Shown here piece after piece: positions 16,243 to 25,680 of a DNA stretch of 64,000 bases; position 1 is the first letter of the stretch; each line of letters begins with the position of its first letter. A program made the position numbers and the translations under genes. The notes under the pieces were generated by a model. It was not told where the DNA came from and did no database searches. It worked only from the letters and a program-made list of their open reading frames with translations. This stretch comes from Acidobacteriota bacterium (GTDB lineage: Bacteria; Acidobacteriota; Terriglobia; UBA7540). The stretch covers positions 47,420-111,419 of the forward strand of contig JAKAWG010000007.1 of the NCBI GenBank assembly GCA_021817045.1. The letters are read 5' to 3'.

Positions 16243-18306
16243 TTAGTGGTTGGCCCACTCCCGCCAAGTGTTGGGGTTTGCGAGCATTTTCATGAAGACG
16301 CCCCCAACCACGGGCCGCGCCTGAAAGCCCACCTGTGTGCCGTCAGTGGTCCAATACCAGTCGCTCAAGGGGACGCGGGTTGGCGTTCGGCTCACCCAGG
16401 CCCAGATCGGCGCGATAAGCCGGTTCCAATCCTGAGCGGAGCTCGCCAGTGTCGCTGACCAGAATTCCCAGTCCAGTTTCGTGAAAGCCGCGCGGCTGTC
16501 TAAAGGAAAACCGAAAGTTGTTGAGTGACTCTCATAATACTTCATCTCTTCTTCGGCGACGCTTGGGGGAAACAGATTGAGACCCAGCACGCGGTCCCAC
16601 ACCAGGTTGTACTTCTGGCTCCAGGTGCCCGGCAGGTTAAACGCCAGGCGGGTATGCCCACGGTCGCCCGCCATGCGCATCCACTTGCGAGCATACTCTT
16701 CCGCAATCTGCTGGAATCTCTCGCTCTCGGACGCCTTGCCCAGCATCTTCGCCATCATCGCGTAGCCGCCCAGCGCCACGATGGCCTTCAGTGAAAGGTT
16801 CGCGTTGTGGGCGAGCAGCCCTGTAAAGTCGTCCGTACAGAGCTGATCGCCCGGATCAAGGCCGTGGGTTTTCAGGTAATTCGCCCATTGGGTAAGCAGC
16901 GGCCAGTAGTGTTCGGCAAACTTCGCGCTGCCCTCAGCCTTCGCAATTCCCGCGATCATCAGCAGCATGTTGCCCGATTCTTCCACCGGCATGCTCTCCA
17001 TTTTTGCAGGCGGGCGGCCGTTGTCCAGCGGGTAGGTGCCGAGATCGTGAGGAGCGTAAGGATACGGCCAGCGGCCACTCTGGGCATAGTTCAATAGGGG
17101 AATCAGCGAATATTCCAGCAACTTGGGATTGAGCAAGAGGAAAATGGGCGATTCAGGATAAATTACGTCCGCCGTCTGGGCGCAACCGCAGCTTGATATT
17201 TCTTTCAGGAACATCCATGGCTTGCCGTCAGATCCGATGGCGAGTTTGTTGGCGGCAAACGCTTGCCGGTAGGCCAGGTCGGCAATTTGGGCGTAATGCT
17301 CGCCTCCCGCCCGCGCCAGATCTCCCGTCAGCTTCTGGTCGAACTCTTGGCATTCGACCCTCAGCGTGGAATAGTCCTGCTCGGCGCTTTCGAGCAACTT
17401 GTCGATGGTCACTCCACCGTGTTGCCAGTAAGGTCGAAGCCGCTGGTGAAAATATTCGACCGGATAAATCTCGTCGTAGGCCAGGACGAGATGCCGCGAG
17501 ACAGGCTCGGTCCCCACCGTCCCCAAGTTGAATGCGAAGGTCATTACCGGCCAATGATCGTCCGCGGCACGCGGCATCGCTGTATCCATCTTTGAGGTCA
17601 ATTGCCCGTTGGAAATGAACTCATGGATAGCGGTTGCCTGCGGCAAGACTGTGTTCTGGGGCGATTCCGTTTCGGGAGCCGCGGCGTAAAGATAACCCCA
17701 GTCAATGCGAATAAAATCTCCCGCCTGGCCAAGAATGGGCTGCGCGGCGGTTCCCATCCGTAGCACCTGGAGGTGTGGGACGCTTTCACTTCTCCAAGTG
17801 ACGGCTTCGTTGGGCGTATTCACCACGAGCTCGGCCGTGTTGTCATAAAAAATCTCGACTTGGTGCGGCTTGCCATCAAGCGAGTGGACTTGCCAGGTGA
17901 GGTAAGTCACCGGACGGCTCAGGATGTTGATCTGCTTTGGCAGGTCCGGCGTGAGGAAGGTGAGTCGGACATCGATCTCGCCGGCCTGAAAATCGTAAAT
18001 CGTCCGGGTGGGTAGCACCTGCAAACTTAATTGGCGAGCGGGAGGCACAATTCGCGGGTCAGCGCCCATAATGCGATACACTTCGCCGTCCACGCGGACG
18101 ATGCTCTGCATCGTCATGCGGGTTCCGGTCCAATGCCGCGTGGAATCGTAGGTCAAATGATTGGCAAACGACCAGATGCTGAAGTAGGGATCAACTGCCA
18201 CCAAAGGCACCGCCGGCGGCCGGAATCCTGCGCCCTGCGCTCCGCCCGAGATCAGTACGCTCAAAAGAAACCAGCAGCTAACTCGGTTGCTCCGCCGTAT
18301 CCTCAT
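16243..18306 (-). CDS. Secreted glutaminase-like DUF4965 hydrolase
   Basis: The 687-residue product matches the DUF4964-DUF5127-DUF4965-DUF1793 architecture annotated as fungal and bacterial glutaminase A-like proteins. A signal peptide covers about residues 1-25. FRPPAVPLVAVDPYFSIWS opens the DUF4964 part, followed by TRHWTGTRMTM. A central beta-rich region leads to an (alpha/alpha)-barrel-like part with YRQAFAANKLAIGSDGKPWMFLKEISSCGCAQTADVIYPESPIF, WPYPYAPHDLGTYPL, MPVEESGNMLLMIAG and DDFTGLLAHNANLSLKAI. It probably acts in the periplasm or outside. True glutaminase activity in bacterial members is not assured. The ATG at 18306 follows GGAGGGAAGC. It seems to be a single-gene unit. Confidence 0.88.
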   Translation of the reverse strand: MRIRRSNRVSCWFLLSVLISGGAQGAGFRPPAVPLVAVDPYFSIWSFANHLTYDSTRHWTGTRMTMQSIVRVDGEVYRIMGADPRIVPPARQLSLQVLPTRTIYDFQAGEIDVRLTFLTPDLPKQINILSRPVTYLTWQVHSLDGKPHQVEIFYDNTAELVVNTPNEAVTWRSESVPHLQVLRMGTAAQPILGQAGDFIRIDWGYLYAAAPETESPQNTVLPQATAIHEFISNGQLTSKMDTAMPRAADDHWPVMTFAFNLGTVGTEPVSRHLVLAYDEIYPVEYFHQRLRPYWQHGGVTIDKLLESAEQDYSTLRVECQEFDQKLTGDLARAGGEHYAQIADLAYRQAFAANKLAIGSDGKPWMFLKEISSCGCAQTADVIYPESPIFLLLNPKLLEYSLIPLLNYAQSGRWPYPYAPHDLGTYPLDNGRPPAKMESMPVEESGNMLLMIAGIAKAEGSAKFAEHYWPLLTQWANYLKTHGLDPGDQLCTDDFTGLLAHNANLSLKAIVALGGYAMMAKMLGKASESERFQQIAEEYARKWMRMAGDRGHTRLAFNLPGTWSQKYNLVWDRVLGLNLFPPSVAEEEMKYYESHSTTFGFPLDSRAAFTKLDWEFWSATLASSAQDWNRLIAPIWAWVSRTPTRVPLSDWYWTTDGTQVGFQARPVVGGVFMKMLANPNTWREWANH

Positions 18307-19026
18307 GCTTCCCTCCTGGTTGCTGATCCAAGCGAAAGGGCCATTATACCGAGCGGCTTAAACTTGCGCGCACAATCCTCCAAATGGCCGCTGCGAAAAA
18401 ACTGTCTCATCTGTCTCACCTGTCTCTTGCGCCTGTTGTAGGATAATGGCTGGTGCGCTTCTTCGCTTTGTAATCCTGCGCTTCGGGAGCAGGGCTGGAT
18501 GGAGCAAAAATTGGGGAGAGAATTGAGAGAGCGGGCCGGTGGGGTAAAGCTTGGTTTTTGCGAGGTACCTTTTTCGGGCGGCAAGAACTGCGGATCGCGC
18601 TTGGCGGGAGCCGGGCAAGCCGCTCCATGGAGTCTGCGTGATAACTGATGCTCTAGCGGTGGTCTGTGACCGCAGGCCTTTATTCTTCAATAGGTTCGGC
18701 GCTACCTTCCTGCTTCAGGGCAGGCTACGAGCGCCGCTACAGCGCCAGAATCGAACTTTTCACAAAGGCTTACATCGGGAAGGGCGCAACGGAATAAAAG
18801 ATTCCTTAGGGTGGCACCTTTATAACCCATTGAAAACAAAAGGCAATTATGACGAACAATTACCAACAATCTCCCGGGGGCCAGTTATCTGATTGATTCT
18901 AAATGAGTAACCTAAACGAATTGTTGGTAAAAGTCGAAGTTATAGAAAAAAGGTAAGTTAGAGCGGAAATTTGGCGTAAAGTGCGAAATTGTTTGTGCAA
19001 TATGTGGGATTTTGAGGGCGAGTTCT
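18307..19026. other. 720-base intergenic region with GTCTC repeat
   Basis: This region separates divergent genes. At 18397-18426 it holds a short run of GTCTCATCTGTCTCA-type units that recurs in inverse orientation at 37522-37554. The stretch 18780-19000 is AT-rich and probably carries the promoter of the downstream sugar genes. Several frames are open, but none has protein-like composition or a good start. Confidence 0.5.
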
Positions 19027-19581
19027 ATGCCAACTGAAGTAAGGATCAATCTGCCTACGGGCGAGCTTGTCGGCCTTCCCGTGCATGAAAGCTCCCGATC
19101 GATTGGGGAGATGAAAGACTATTACTGGGACGAGGTCGCTCGCCAGAAGCTTGACCCAGGCACATTGGTTTATCGCGTTCAGGCGCTTCAACCGGTGCCG
19201 GAGGGAACGGAAGGCGGGTTGTTTTTCGGGACAACGTTCATTGAGCCGGGCTTGGTCGGAGACGAATATTTCATGACCAAAGGGCATTTTCACCGCAACC
19301 GCGACCGGAGCGAATATTACATCACGGTTGCCGGCGCCGGAGCGCTGATCCTTATGGATGAAAGCCGGCGAACCAGTTTCGAGCTGATGCAGCCAGGCTC
19401 GATCCATTACATTCGGGCGCACACGGCCCATCGTGTCGCCAACACCGGCGATTCGGTACTGGCGTTTGTAGCCTGCTGGCCAAGCGATTCCGGGCACGAT
19501 TACGGCTCCATTGCGACGAAGGGGTTTAGCGCCCGGCTGCGAACAATCGCAGGCGTGCCCACGTTGGTCGAGGAGCCGTGA
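19027..19581 (+). CDS. Cupin-type glucose-6-phosphate isomerase
   Basis: A 184-residue enzyme of the cupin phosphoglucose isomerase family, first described in archaea. It interconverts glucose-6-phosphate and fructose-6-phosphate with a bound metal. The metal-site cluster is clear: TKGHFHRNRDRSEYYITVAG gives two His and a Glu, and IRAHTAHRVANTG supplies the later His. A TTG at 19012 is in frame, but GAGGGCGAG at 19015-19023 is well placed as a ribosome site for the ATG at 19027. The next gene, a ROK kinase, overlaps its stop, so the two probably act together on a hexose. Confidence 0.9.
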   Translation: MPTEVRINLPTGELVGLPVHESSRSIGEMKDYYWDEVARQKLDPGTLVYRVQALQPVPEGTEGGLFFGTTFIEPGLVGDEYFMTKGHFHRNRDRSEYYITVAGAGALILMDESRRTSFELMQPGSIHYIRAHTAHRVANTGDSVLAFVACWPSDSGHDYGSIATKGFSARLRTIAGVPTLVEEP

Positions 19582-20516
19582 AAGCGCTGGCGGTGGACCT
19601 CGGTGGAACTCACGCGACGTGCGCGCTCGTCGAAGACCGCGCCATCCTGCGCACGAAGCTGCTGACGACGGAAGGAACGCAGGGGCTCGCGCCCGTGTTG
19701 CCGCTCATGGCGGAAACGCTGGGGGCGATCCTGAGCGAATCGGAAACCGAGCCGTCCGAGTGCGCGGGCTTAGCCTTCTGTTTTTGCGGTCTCGTAGACC
19801 ACGCAAGCGCCAGGGTCGTCTCGACGAACGCCAAGTATGACGACGCGCCATCGCTGGACTTAAAGGACTGGTGTGACAAATCGCTTGGTGTTCCGTTCCA
19901 GATTGAGAACGATGCGCGGGTCGCGCTATTGGGAGAATGGTACGCAGGCGCGGCGCGCGGGTTCAGGGACATTGTCATGATGACGCTCGGAACGGGGATT
20001 GGCGGCGCGGCGATGATTCAAGGACAACTCCTGCGCGGCAAGCACGCGCAAGCCGGATGCCTGGGCGGCCACTTCCCCGTCTTGTTCAACGGCCGGCGGT
20101 GTACTTGCGGAGCGATCGGCTGTGCCGAAGCGGAAGCGGCAGGATGGTCGTTGCCCCAGGTTGCCCGGGGCACATCGGGATTTGCGTCAAGCCCGCTGGC
20201 CCAGGAAAATTCCATTACCTTCGAACGCCTGTTTCACCATGCTGCCGCAGGGGACCGCGTCGCGGTTGAGGTGCAGGAACGGTGTCTCGCGGTGTGGGGC
20301 GCGCTAACCGTCGCCCTCATTCACGCCTACGATCCGGAAGTCGTTGTCATTGGCGGCGGCGTGATGCAGAGTGCCTCCGCCATCCTTCCGTATCTTCAGG
20401 ATTACGTGAATCGCTACCCGTGGACGCCGTGGGGGAAAGTGAGCGTGCGGTGCGCCCAACTTGGCAACCAGGCTGCCCTCCTTGGCGCGATTCCGCTGCT
20501 CCAGGAGAATTCATGA
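19578..20516 (+). CDS. ROK-family sugar kinase
   Basis: A 312-residue kinase of the ROK family, which includes glucokinases and N-acetylmannosamine kinases. The N-terminal phosphate loop is VDLGGTHATCALV. IENDARVALLGEW holds the catalytic Asp region, VMMTLGTGIGGAAM the second nucleotide loop, and GRRCTCGAIGCAEAEAAG the structural zinc-binding motif. VVIGGGVMQSA closes the adenosine site. No N-terminal helix-turn-helix is present, so it is an enzyme rather than a repressor. It starts with GTG overlapping the stop of the upstream isomerase. Its own stop overlaps the next ATG, so three genes are coupled. A glucose-type substrate is plausible given the two isomerases. Confidence 0.9.
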   Translation: MKALAVDLGGTHATCALVEDRAILRTKLLTTEGTQGLAPVLPLMAETLGAILSESETEPSECAGLAFCFCGLVDHASARVVSTNAKYDDAPSLDLKDWCDKSLGVPFQIENDARVALLGEWYAGAARGFRDIVMMTLGTGIGGAAMIQGQLLRGKHAQAGCLGGHFPVLFNGRRCTCGAIGCAEAEAAGWSLPQVARGTSGFASSPLAQENSITFERLFHHAAAGDRVAVEVQERCLAVWGALTVALIHAYDPEVVVIGGGVMQSASAILPYLQDYVNRYPWTPWGKVSVRCAQLGNQAALLGAIPLLQENS

Positions 20517-21901
20517 AGCCTGCTTCTGAAAATGGCGAGCGCCCATTCGATCCGGGCCTGAACGTTCAAATCGTCCACGATCCGCTGGGCTTTCAGTACG
20601 GGCCTGGCATATTCGGACCGAAGCCGGAATACCGGCGTCTCGATTCCATCCGTTCGAGCCTCAGCGACCCCGCTTGCAGCGGCCCTGATCCTGTTTATGC
20701 TATCGCCATGGACGTCGGCAAGGAAGAACATCGCGCTGAACTTCAGGCGCGAACGCTGCTGTTTGGCTTGGTCACTTTTGCCGTCGGGCGGCTCGGAGAA
20801 GAGCCGGTTCGAAGCCAGGGACATGTGCATCGGATTTCGTCGCACAGCGGGTGGTCGCCGCCGGAGCTTTACGAAATCTGGAGCGGGCGCGCTGTGATTT
20901 ATATGCAGGAGTTCGCCGCGAACGACCCGGGCCGCTGTTTTGCAGTGGAAGCGGGACCGGGCGATGTTGTCGTCGTGCCGCCGGGCTGGGCCCACGCGAC
21001 GCTTAGCGCTGATCCCGCTCGGCCAATGACCTTCGCCGCCTGGTGTGACCGCGAGTATGGCTTTCTTTACGACGAGGTGCGGAAGCGAGGAGGCTTGGCG
21101 TGGTACGCGGTGCTCGACGCGGCCGGGCGCCTTGAATGGCGGCCTAATCCGAAGTATCGAAAGAGCCAGCTTGTGGTAGGTCCTCCGCGCGATTACCGTG
21201 AGTTGGGTTTGGATCGCTCGACGCCGATTTACGCCCGGTTCGAACAAGATCCGTCTTCGGTGCAATGGGTCTCGGAGCCGGGTCGTGTTGCGGAGCATTG
21301 GAAGAATTTCGTTCCTTGCCGCGTTGAGAATCACCGCAGTCACCCCCGCGAACGCGGGGGTCCAGGCGTGGTTTCCCGCTTGGGCGGGAATTCCCATCGC
21401 TCTACCGCTGTGGCTTACGGGTCTCGCGAGGGGCCGGAGCAGGGCGACCGCACTGTGAAGCAAGGTTTCGGCAAGGAGCGCCGCACGGAGCAGAAAATCG
21501 TGGTGGTGGTCGAGGACCTGATCTTTCTCTCCAAAATTCAGCAAACGGCAAAACTGACGAGCATTGCGACGGAAACCGTCGAGCTTGAGAAGCTCTGCGA
21601 GCGGCTGGCTGAGCAGCAATCGACCGCTGCGATCATTCTCGATCTGAATCACCGCTCCGGCCAAGCGTTGGATGCTCTCCGCACGATAAAGAGCAATCCT
21701 CAAACGCGGCGTATCCCGGTGATCGGCTTCCTTTCCCACGTTCAAGCCGATCTTGCGAAAGCGGCGCGGGAGGCCGGCTGTGATCTGCTGCTGGCGCGCT
21801 CGGCATTTGCCAGCCAACTCCCTGAACTATTGCGGCGCTACGCTTCGCTGCCCTCACCCCCATCTCCTCTCCTACAGGGAGAACCGCGAAGCGGTGTGTG
21901 A
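20513..21901 (+). CDS. Cupin phosphoglucose isomerase-like protein fused to a receiver-like domain
   Basis: The 462-residue frame has two unrelated parts. Residues 1-265 resemble a second cupin glucose-6-phosphate isomerase, with RSQGHVHRIS, SPPELYEIWSG and VVVPPGWAHATLS supplying a His-x-His, Glu and His metal set. Residues about 325-445 resemble a degenerate response-regulator receiver: EQKIVVVVEDLIFLSKIQQ, AAIILDLNH with a possible phospho-acceptor Asp, and RRIPVIGFLSHVQADL, but with Ala-Arg-Ser where the switch Lys region should be. Between them, residues about 276-320 are encoded by a dispersed repeat (21338-21400) with protein-unlike composition, and the last 18 residues come from another repeat. 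The fusion is probably recent. The start overlaps the ROK gene stop (ATGA). Confidence 0.8.
   Translation: MKPASENGERPFDPGLNVQIVHDPLGFQYGPGIFGPKPEYRRLDSIRSSLSDPACSGPDPVYAIAMDVGKEEHRAELQARTLLFGLVTFAVGRLGEEPVRSQGHVHRISSHSGWSPPELYEIWSGRAVIYMQEFAANDPGRCFAVEAGPGDVVVVPPGWAHATLSADPARPMTFAAWCDREYGFLYDEVRKRGGLAWYAVLDAAGRLEWRPNPKYRKSQLVVGPPRDYRELGLDRSTPIYARFEQDPSSVQWVSEPGRVAEHWKNFVPCRVENHRSHPRERGGPGVVSRLGGNSHRSTAVAYGSREGPEQGDRTVKQGFGKERRTEQKIVVVVEDLIFLSKIQQTAKLTSIATETVELEKLCERLAEQQSTAAIILDLNHRSGQALDALRTIKSNPQTRRIPVIGFLSHVQADLAKAAREAGCDLLLARSAFASQLPELLRRYASLPSPPSPLLQGEPRSGV
21338..21400. repeat. Dispersed palindromic repeat inside the fusion gene
   Basis: Two adjacent small palindromes, CCCCCGCG-aa-CGCGGGGG (21343-21360) and TTCCCGC-ttgg-GCGGGAA (21373-21390), make up a sequence typical of dispersed intergenic repeats of the CCCGCGAANGCGGGNNTCCA type. 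Here it lies inside an open frame and joins two domains. Confidence 0.7.
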
Positions 21902-21905
21902 GGGG
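21850..21905. repeat. Dispersed CTCACCCC-type repeat at the gene end
   Basis: CCCTCACCCCCATCTCCTCTC, a spacer with GAACCGCGAAGCGG, then GTGTGAGGGGAG form an imperfect palindrome common as an intergenic repeat in bacterial genomes. It supplies the last codons of the fusion gene. Confidence 0.55.
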
Positions 21906-22015
21906 AGCAAAGGGCGAACGGGGAGGCGCTGAGTCTCGGCACGACTAAAATAGTGTTTTGATACGTTTCAAACTTAGGCGCGTTTACGCAATCGAGGGCA
22001 GTTGAGGGCGGAACG

Positions 22016-23371
22016 GTGACAAACACATTCGATTTGATCGTGATCGGAACAGGCGTCGCGGCGTCAACCGTAGCCTCGGATTGTCGCCGTCGCGGGCGAA
22101 GCGTGGCCATTGTCGATTCCCGGCCCTACGGGGGCACGTGCGCCTTGCGCGGATGCGAGCCGAAAAAGGTGCTGGTGAGTGTAGCTGAGGTGTTGGATGG
22201 GGTGCAGCGAATGGTGGGGAAGGGCATCGTATCTGCAAATGCTCGCATCGACTGGACGGAACTGATGCGGTTCAAGCGGACCTTCACTGACTCCGTGCCG
22301 CAATCCGTCGAAGATGGCTTTGCGAATGAAGGAATCGTGTGCCTTCACGGACAAGCGCACTTCAGCGGGCCAAACACGATTCAGGTGGAGCATGACGCGT
22401 TTGAAGCCAAACAGGTGGTGATTGCAAGCGGGGCGACGCCGGCCAAGTTGAACATCCTCGGCGAAGAGTTCCTTAACCTCAGCGACGACTTCTTGGACCT
22501 TGAGAAGCTACCACGCCGGATTGTCTTCATCGGCGGCGGTTACATCTCGTTTGAGTTTGCCCATGTGGCGGCGCGCGCCGGATCGGAGGTGACGATTTTG
22601 CACCAGGGCGAACACGGCCTCGAGCGCTTTGACTCCGACCTGGTGGATCGGCTGGTGAAATGGACCCGCGAGATTGGAATCAGGGTTGAGCTGCGCACCT
22701 GTGTCGAGAGCATTGCGCGCAACTCGTCCGGCCTGGTGGTGAAAGCCTCTTGCGATGGGAAGAGCAGGGAATATTCAACGGATCTGGCCATACACGGGGC
22801 AGGCCGTGTGCCTAACATCGACGATCTCGACCTTGCGAAAGGTGGAATCGAGCGCGAGCGGAATGGTGTGAGAGTGAACGAGTATCTGCAAAGCGTCTCG
22901 AATCCCGCTGTCTATGCGGCCGGGGATTGCGCAGCAAGTCCAAACCCGCCATTGACACCGGTGGCCGGGTACGAGGGAAGCATCGTGGCGGCGAACTTGT
23001 TAGAAGGGAATCATCGGAAAGCGATTTACGGCGCGGTCCCGAGCGTGGTGTTTACCATTCCGCCGCTCGCTTCCGTCGGCCTCGATGAGCGCGCCGCGCG
23101 CAGTAAGGGCCTGCGCTTCCGAACTGGGCAGGGAGACATGTCAAGCTGGCATTCATCGCGCCGAATCGGTGAAACGTGCGCCGCCTATAAGGTCCTGGTG
23201 GAGGAAGAGACGGATCGCGTCCTCGGCGCTCACCTTCTCGGCTCGGACGCCGAAGAACACATTAACGTGTTTGCGCTCGCGATTCACCAGGGGTTGCGCG
23301 CGTCCGACCTCAAGGAGACGCTCTACTCTTACCCAACGCACTCGTCTAACACCCAATACCTCATTCCCTAA
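22016..23371 (+). CDS. Glutathione-reductase-like FAD/NAD(P) disulfide oxidoreductase
   Basis: A 451-residue class I pyridine nucleotide-disulfide oxidoreductase. FAD binds at LIVIGTGVAASTVASDCR, and the redox-active pair is in GGTCALRGCEPKK near residue 42. The NAD(P) site is RIVFIGGGYISFEFAHVAARAGSEVTIL, the second FAD motif is PAVYAAGDCAAS, and the C-terminal dimer domain contains HLLGSDAEEHINVFALAI. The interface His-x4-Glu of true glutathione and mercuric reductases is not obvious, so the substrate is uncertain. It starts with GTG after GAGGGCGGAA and is followed three bases later by the membrane glycosyltransferase gene. Confidence 0.88.
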   Translation: MTNTFDLIVIGTGVAASTVASDCRRRGRSVAIVDSRPYGGTCALRGCEPKKVLVSVAEVLDGVQRMVGKGIVSANARIDWTELMRFKRTFTDSVPQSVEDGFANEGIVCLHGQAHFSGPNTIQVEHDAFEAKQVVIASGATPAKLNILGEEFLNLSDDFLDLEKLPRRIVFIGGGYISFEFAHVAARAGSEVTILHQGEHGLERFDSDLVDRLVKWTREIGIRVELRTCVESIARNSSGLVVKASCDGKSREYSTDLAIHGAGRVPNIDDLDLAKGGIERERNGVRVNEYLQSVSNPAVYAAGDCAASPNPPLTPVAGYEGSIVAANLLEGNHRKAIYGAVPSVVFTIPPLASVGLDERAARSKGLRFRTGQGDMSSWHSSRRIGETCAAYKVLVEEETDRVLGAHLLGSDAEEHINVFALAIHQGLRASDLKETLYSYPTHSSNTQYLIP

Positions 23372-23374
23372 AGT

Positions 23375-24724
23375 GTGCAGCTACCCGCCAACACAAACCG
23401 TGCGATTGAACAAAGACGCAAACGCTCGCGCTGGCTTGCGAACACGGTATTACTTCTCCTCGCGGCTTCTCTCACACTGATTTTCCTCCACTGGCGTCAT
23501 GAAGAGAATCTTGATTCGCATGTACCGGAATTCATCGCCTTGGCGCTTTTGGCCGGCGGGCTTTATCTGGCGGGCGTTCTTGTCGTCGAAAGGTTTGCGC
23601 TGGACCGCGTGGCCCTTTTCATCATCATCGCGTCGTCACTTGGCTATCGCTTGTTCTTGCTCCCTGTCAAACCTCCTCTTTCCGATGATATTTATCGTTA
23701 CCAATGGGAAGGGCGCGTGGAGCGGGTTTCCATTAACCCTTACACGGTTTATCCTGCAAGCGCCGGGCTCGCGAAGTTGCAGGATCCTGCCCACCCGTTG
23801 AAAACTGGAATCCGGACGCCTGCCGTTTATCCTCCGCTCACCGAGCTGACTTTTTCCTTTATTCGCACCATCGCGGGCTATAAGCGCCTTTTTACCGTAT
23901 TCGATCTTGCCACGTTTTTCGTCCTTTGGTGGATTCTGGCGCTATTGAAGCAGCCGCCTCATCGCATTTTGATTTACGGGTGGAACCCTACGGTCATTGT
24001 GTCTTTTGCTCTGTGTGGCCATTACGATTCTCTTGCGATTTTCACCATGATGCTGGCTTTCGTTCTGCTGGCAGTTCGAAAGCCGCTCGCTTCGCATATC
24101 TTCCTTGCGCTGTCATTCGTTTCAAAGTTTTACGCTCTCGTCCTCTTACCACCCTTCCTGAAGCGAACCCGATGGCCCTATGTGGGAGCCTTTGCAGGCG
24201 TGGCCGCGCTGGCCTATTTGCCTTTCGCCGGCGCCGGAGCGAATCTCTTCCGGGGATTCTCAGAATATGCTGCCCGGTGGGAAGGGAACGCCAGCCTGTT
24301 CCGCGTCATCCGCCTGGCCTTTGCTACCAAGAGCGAAGCGGAGTTTGCGGTTGCGACTATCGTCTTCGGACTGGTCGCATATGCGATCTGGAAGCAAGCG
24401 CCGCTTCTCCGCGCCGGACTCTTTCTGACGGCCGGGATCTTGCTACTGTCTCCCAATGCGTTCCCCTGGTATTTCACTTGGACAGTTCCCTTTCTGTGCT
24501 TCCTCCCAAACGCACCCTGGCTGCTTATGACGGTGACCTGCGTGCTTGGCTACTCTCCGGTGGTGGCTTATGTTGCCGGGCAGCCTTACCGCGACTCCTC
24601 TCTGATTCTGGCTCTTGAATATGCGCCGGTGATCGGCTGGCTTGCATACCAGGCATGTCGGGCACTTGCAAATCGGAGTGCCGCCCCGGCTTCTCGCAGC
24701 GCCGCAACGAGCGATTTGCTTTAG
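23375..24724 (+). CDS. Membrane glycosyltransferase, GT87/mannosyltransferase-like
   Basis: A 449-residue polytopic protein with about 11-12 hydrophobic helices. The first periplasmic loop has PPLSDDIYRYQWEGRV, an acidic Asp-Asp pair as in GT-C polyprenol-dependent transferases, followed by NPYTVYP and PAVYPPLTELTF. These fit GT87/DUF2029-like mannosyltransferases that use polyprenyl-phosphate sugars on the outer face of the membrane. GWNPTVIVSFALCGHYDSLAI is a further conserved family block. The start is a GTG four bases after the stop of the oxidoreductase gene. The acceptor is unknown. Confidence 0.82.
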   Translation: MQLPANTNRAIEQRRKRSRWLANTVLLLLAASLTLIFLHWRHEENLDSHVPEFIALALLAGGLYLAGVLVVERFALDRVALFIIIASSLGYRLFLLPVKPPLSDDIYRYQWEGRVERVSINPYTVYPASAGLAKLQDPAHPLKTGIRTPAVYPPLTELTFSFIRTIAGYKRLFTVFDLATFFVLWWILALLKQPPHRILIYGWNPTVIVSFALCGHYDSLAIFTMMLAFVLLAVRKPLASHIFLALSFVSKFYALVLLPPFLKRTRWPYVGAFAGVAALAYLPFAGAGANLFRGFSEYAARWEGNASLFRVIRLAFATKSEAEFAVATIVFGLVAYAIWKQAPLLRAGLFLTAGILLLSPNAFPWYFTWTVPFLCFLPNAPWLLMTVTCVLGYSPVVAYVAGQPYRDSSLILALEYAPVIGWLAYQACRALANRSAAPASRSAATSDLL

Positions 24725-24862
24725 CCCGGTACTATTCCGGCTTGAAATGGAGATATTCCTTGGGCTCGGGATCACGACGGACTTTCCAAATGTGTCCGTC
24801 AATTCGGTTTCATCTGAGAGTGTTTGAGTTCAGTCATCATCGGCGCCTTAAAATTTATGCAC

Positions 24863-25645
24863 CTAAAAGCGTCCGCGCGCCCTTTCTTTGTGTGGAAGAA
24901 CTTCGAGGCAGGTTGTCCACCAGCCCGTTGAAATCGTTTCAATGAATTCCTCAGGAAGCCGCTCCCGCGCCATGTCGCGCGCGAGAGCCTGAAAGTCATA
25001 CTCAACCGGAACGAACTCCACGTTGAGGTCTTCGTGTCCTACCGACAGCAGCGTGTACCACACAGCCGTCGTCCCATCATTTTCCGGGCGACCCAAGACC
25101 CCGACATTGACGAAATGTCTGCCATCGGGCAGCTTTCGGTGCCACTTGATTCCAGTGTGCGTTACGCAGGCTACATCCGCGTCCGCTTCATCCAGTAAGT
25201 AGGCGAGAAACTGATCAGGACTCGTCGATTCCCAGAGAAACTCATTGATCTTGCGGGGAGAGCCGTGGCAAAGCAGCAGACGCCGGCCCTCAATTTCCAG
25301 GCGGAAGTTCTGAGGCAGGGTGCGTAGCCAGGCCTTGTTCTCCTCCGAAGTATGGGTGAAAGTGTAAGCGTAACTGAGGCGGGCGAAGTGATTGTCTCTG
25401 GGGTCCGTGTACCCGCACTGGCAATCGGTCAGGCCGCCCGCCAAAGAATTATCGTAGTTTCCCTGGAGACACCCGACTCGAGCCGCGCGCAACAGCGGAT
25501 AAACACGGTCGGGATAAGGCCCGAACGCGCCTAGATCACCGAGGCAATAGACGGCTTGCACCCTGCGGCGCTCGATGTCGGCGAGCGCCACTTCGAGCGC
25601 ATGGTAGTTACTATAAATGCCCCCAAATAGCGCAAGCCTGGTCAT
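24863..25645 (-). CDS. Metallophosphoesterase-family protein with altered metal site
   Basis: A 260-residue protein with the calcineurin-like fold, resembling small bacterial phosphodiesterases. The motif order is preserved, but key residues differ. Motif I reads LFGGIYSN, where D-x-H-x-N is usual, so the Asp is Gly and the His is Tyr. Motif II CLGDLGAFGPYPD is intact. Motif III reads GNYDN, with Tyr for His. Later LLCHGSP and VTHTGIKWHRKL retain His residues. It lies 35 bases after a radical SAM gene and ends near the convergent glycosyltransferase gene. It may bind a single metal, or act as a binding or regulatory partner of the radical SAM enzyme. Confidence 0.8.
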   Translation of the reverse strand: MTRLALFGGIYSNYHALEVALADIERRRVQAVYCLGDLGAFGPYPDRVYPLLRAARVGCLQGNYDNSLAGGLTDCQCGYTDPRDNHFARLSYAYTFTHTSEENKAWLRTLPQNFRLEIEGRRLLLCHGSPRKINEFLWESTSPDQFLAYLLDEADADVACVTHTGIKWHRKLPDGRHFVNVGVLGRPENDGTTAVWYTLLSVGHEDLNVEFVPVEYDFQALARDMARERLPEEFIETISTGWWTTCLEVLPHKERARGRF

Positions 25646-25680
25646 AGCATCGAATCCGGCGTCGCGCGGGTTCTCGTAGC

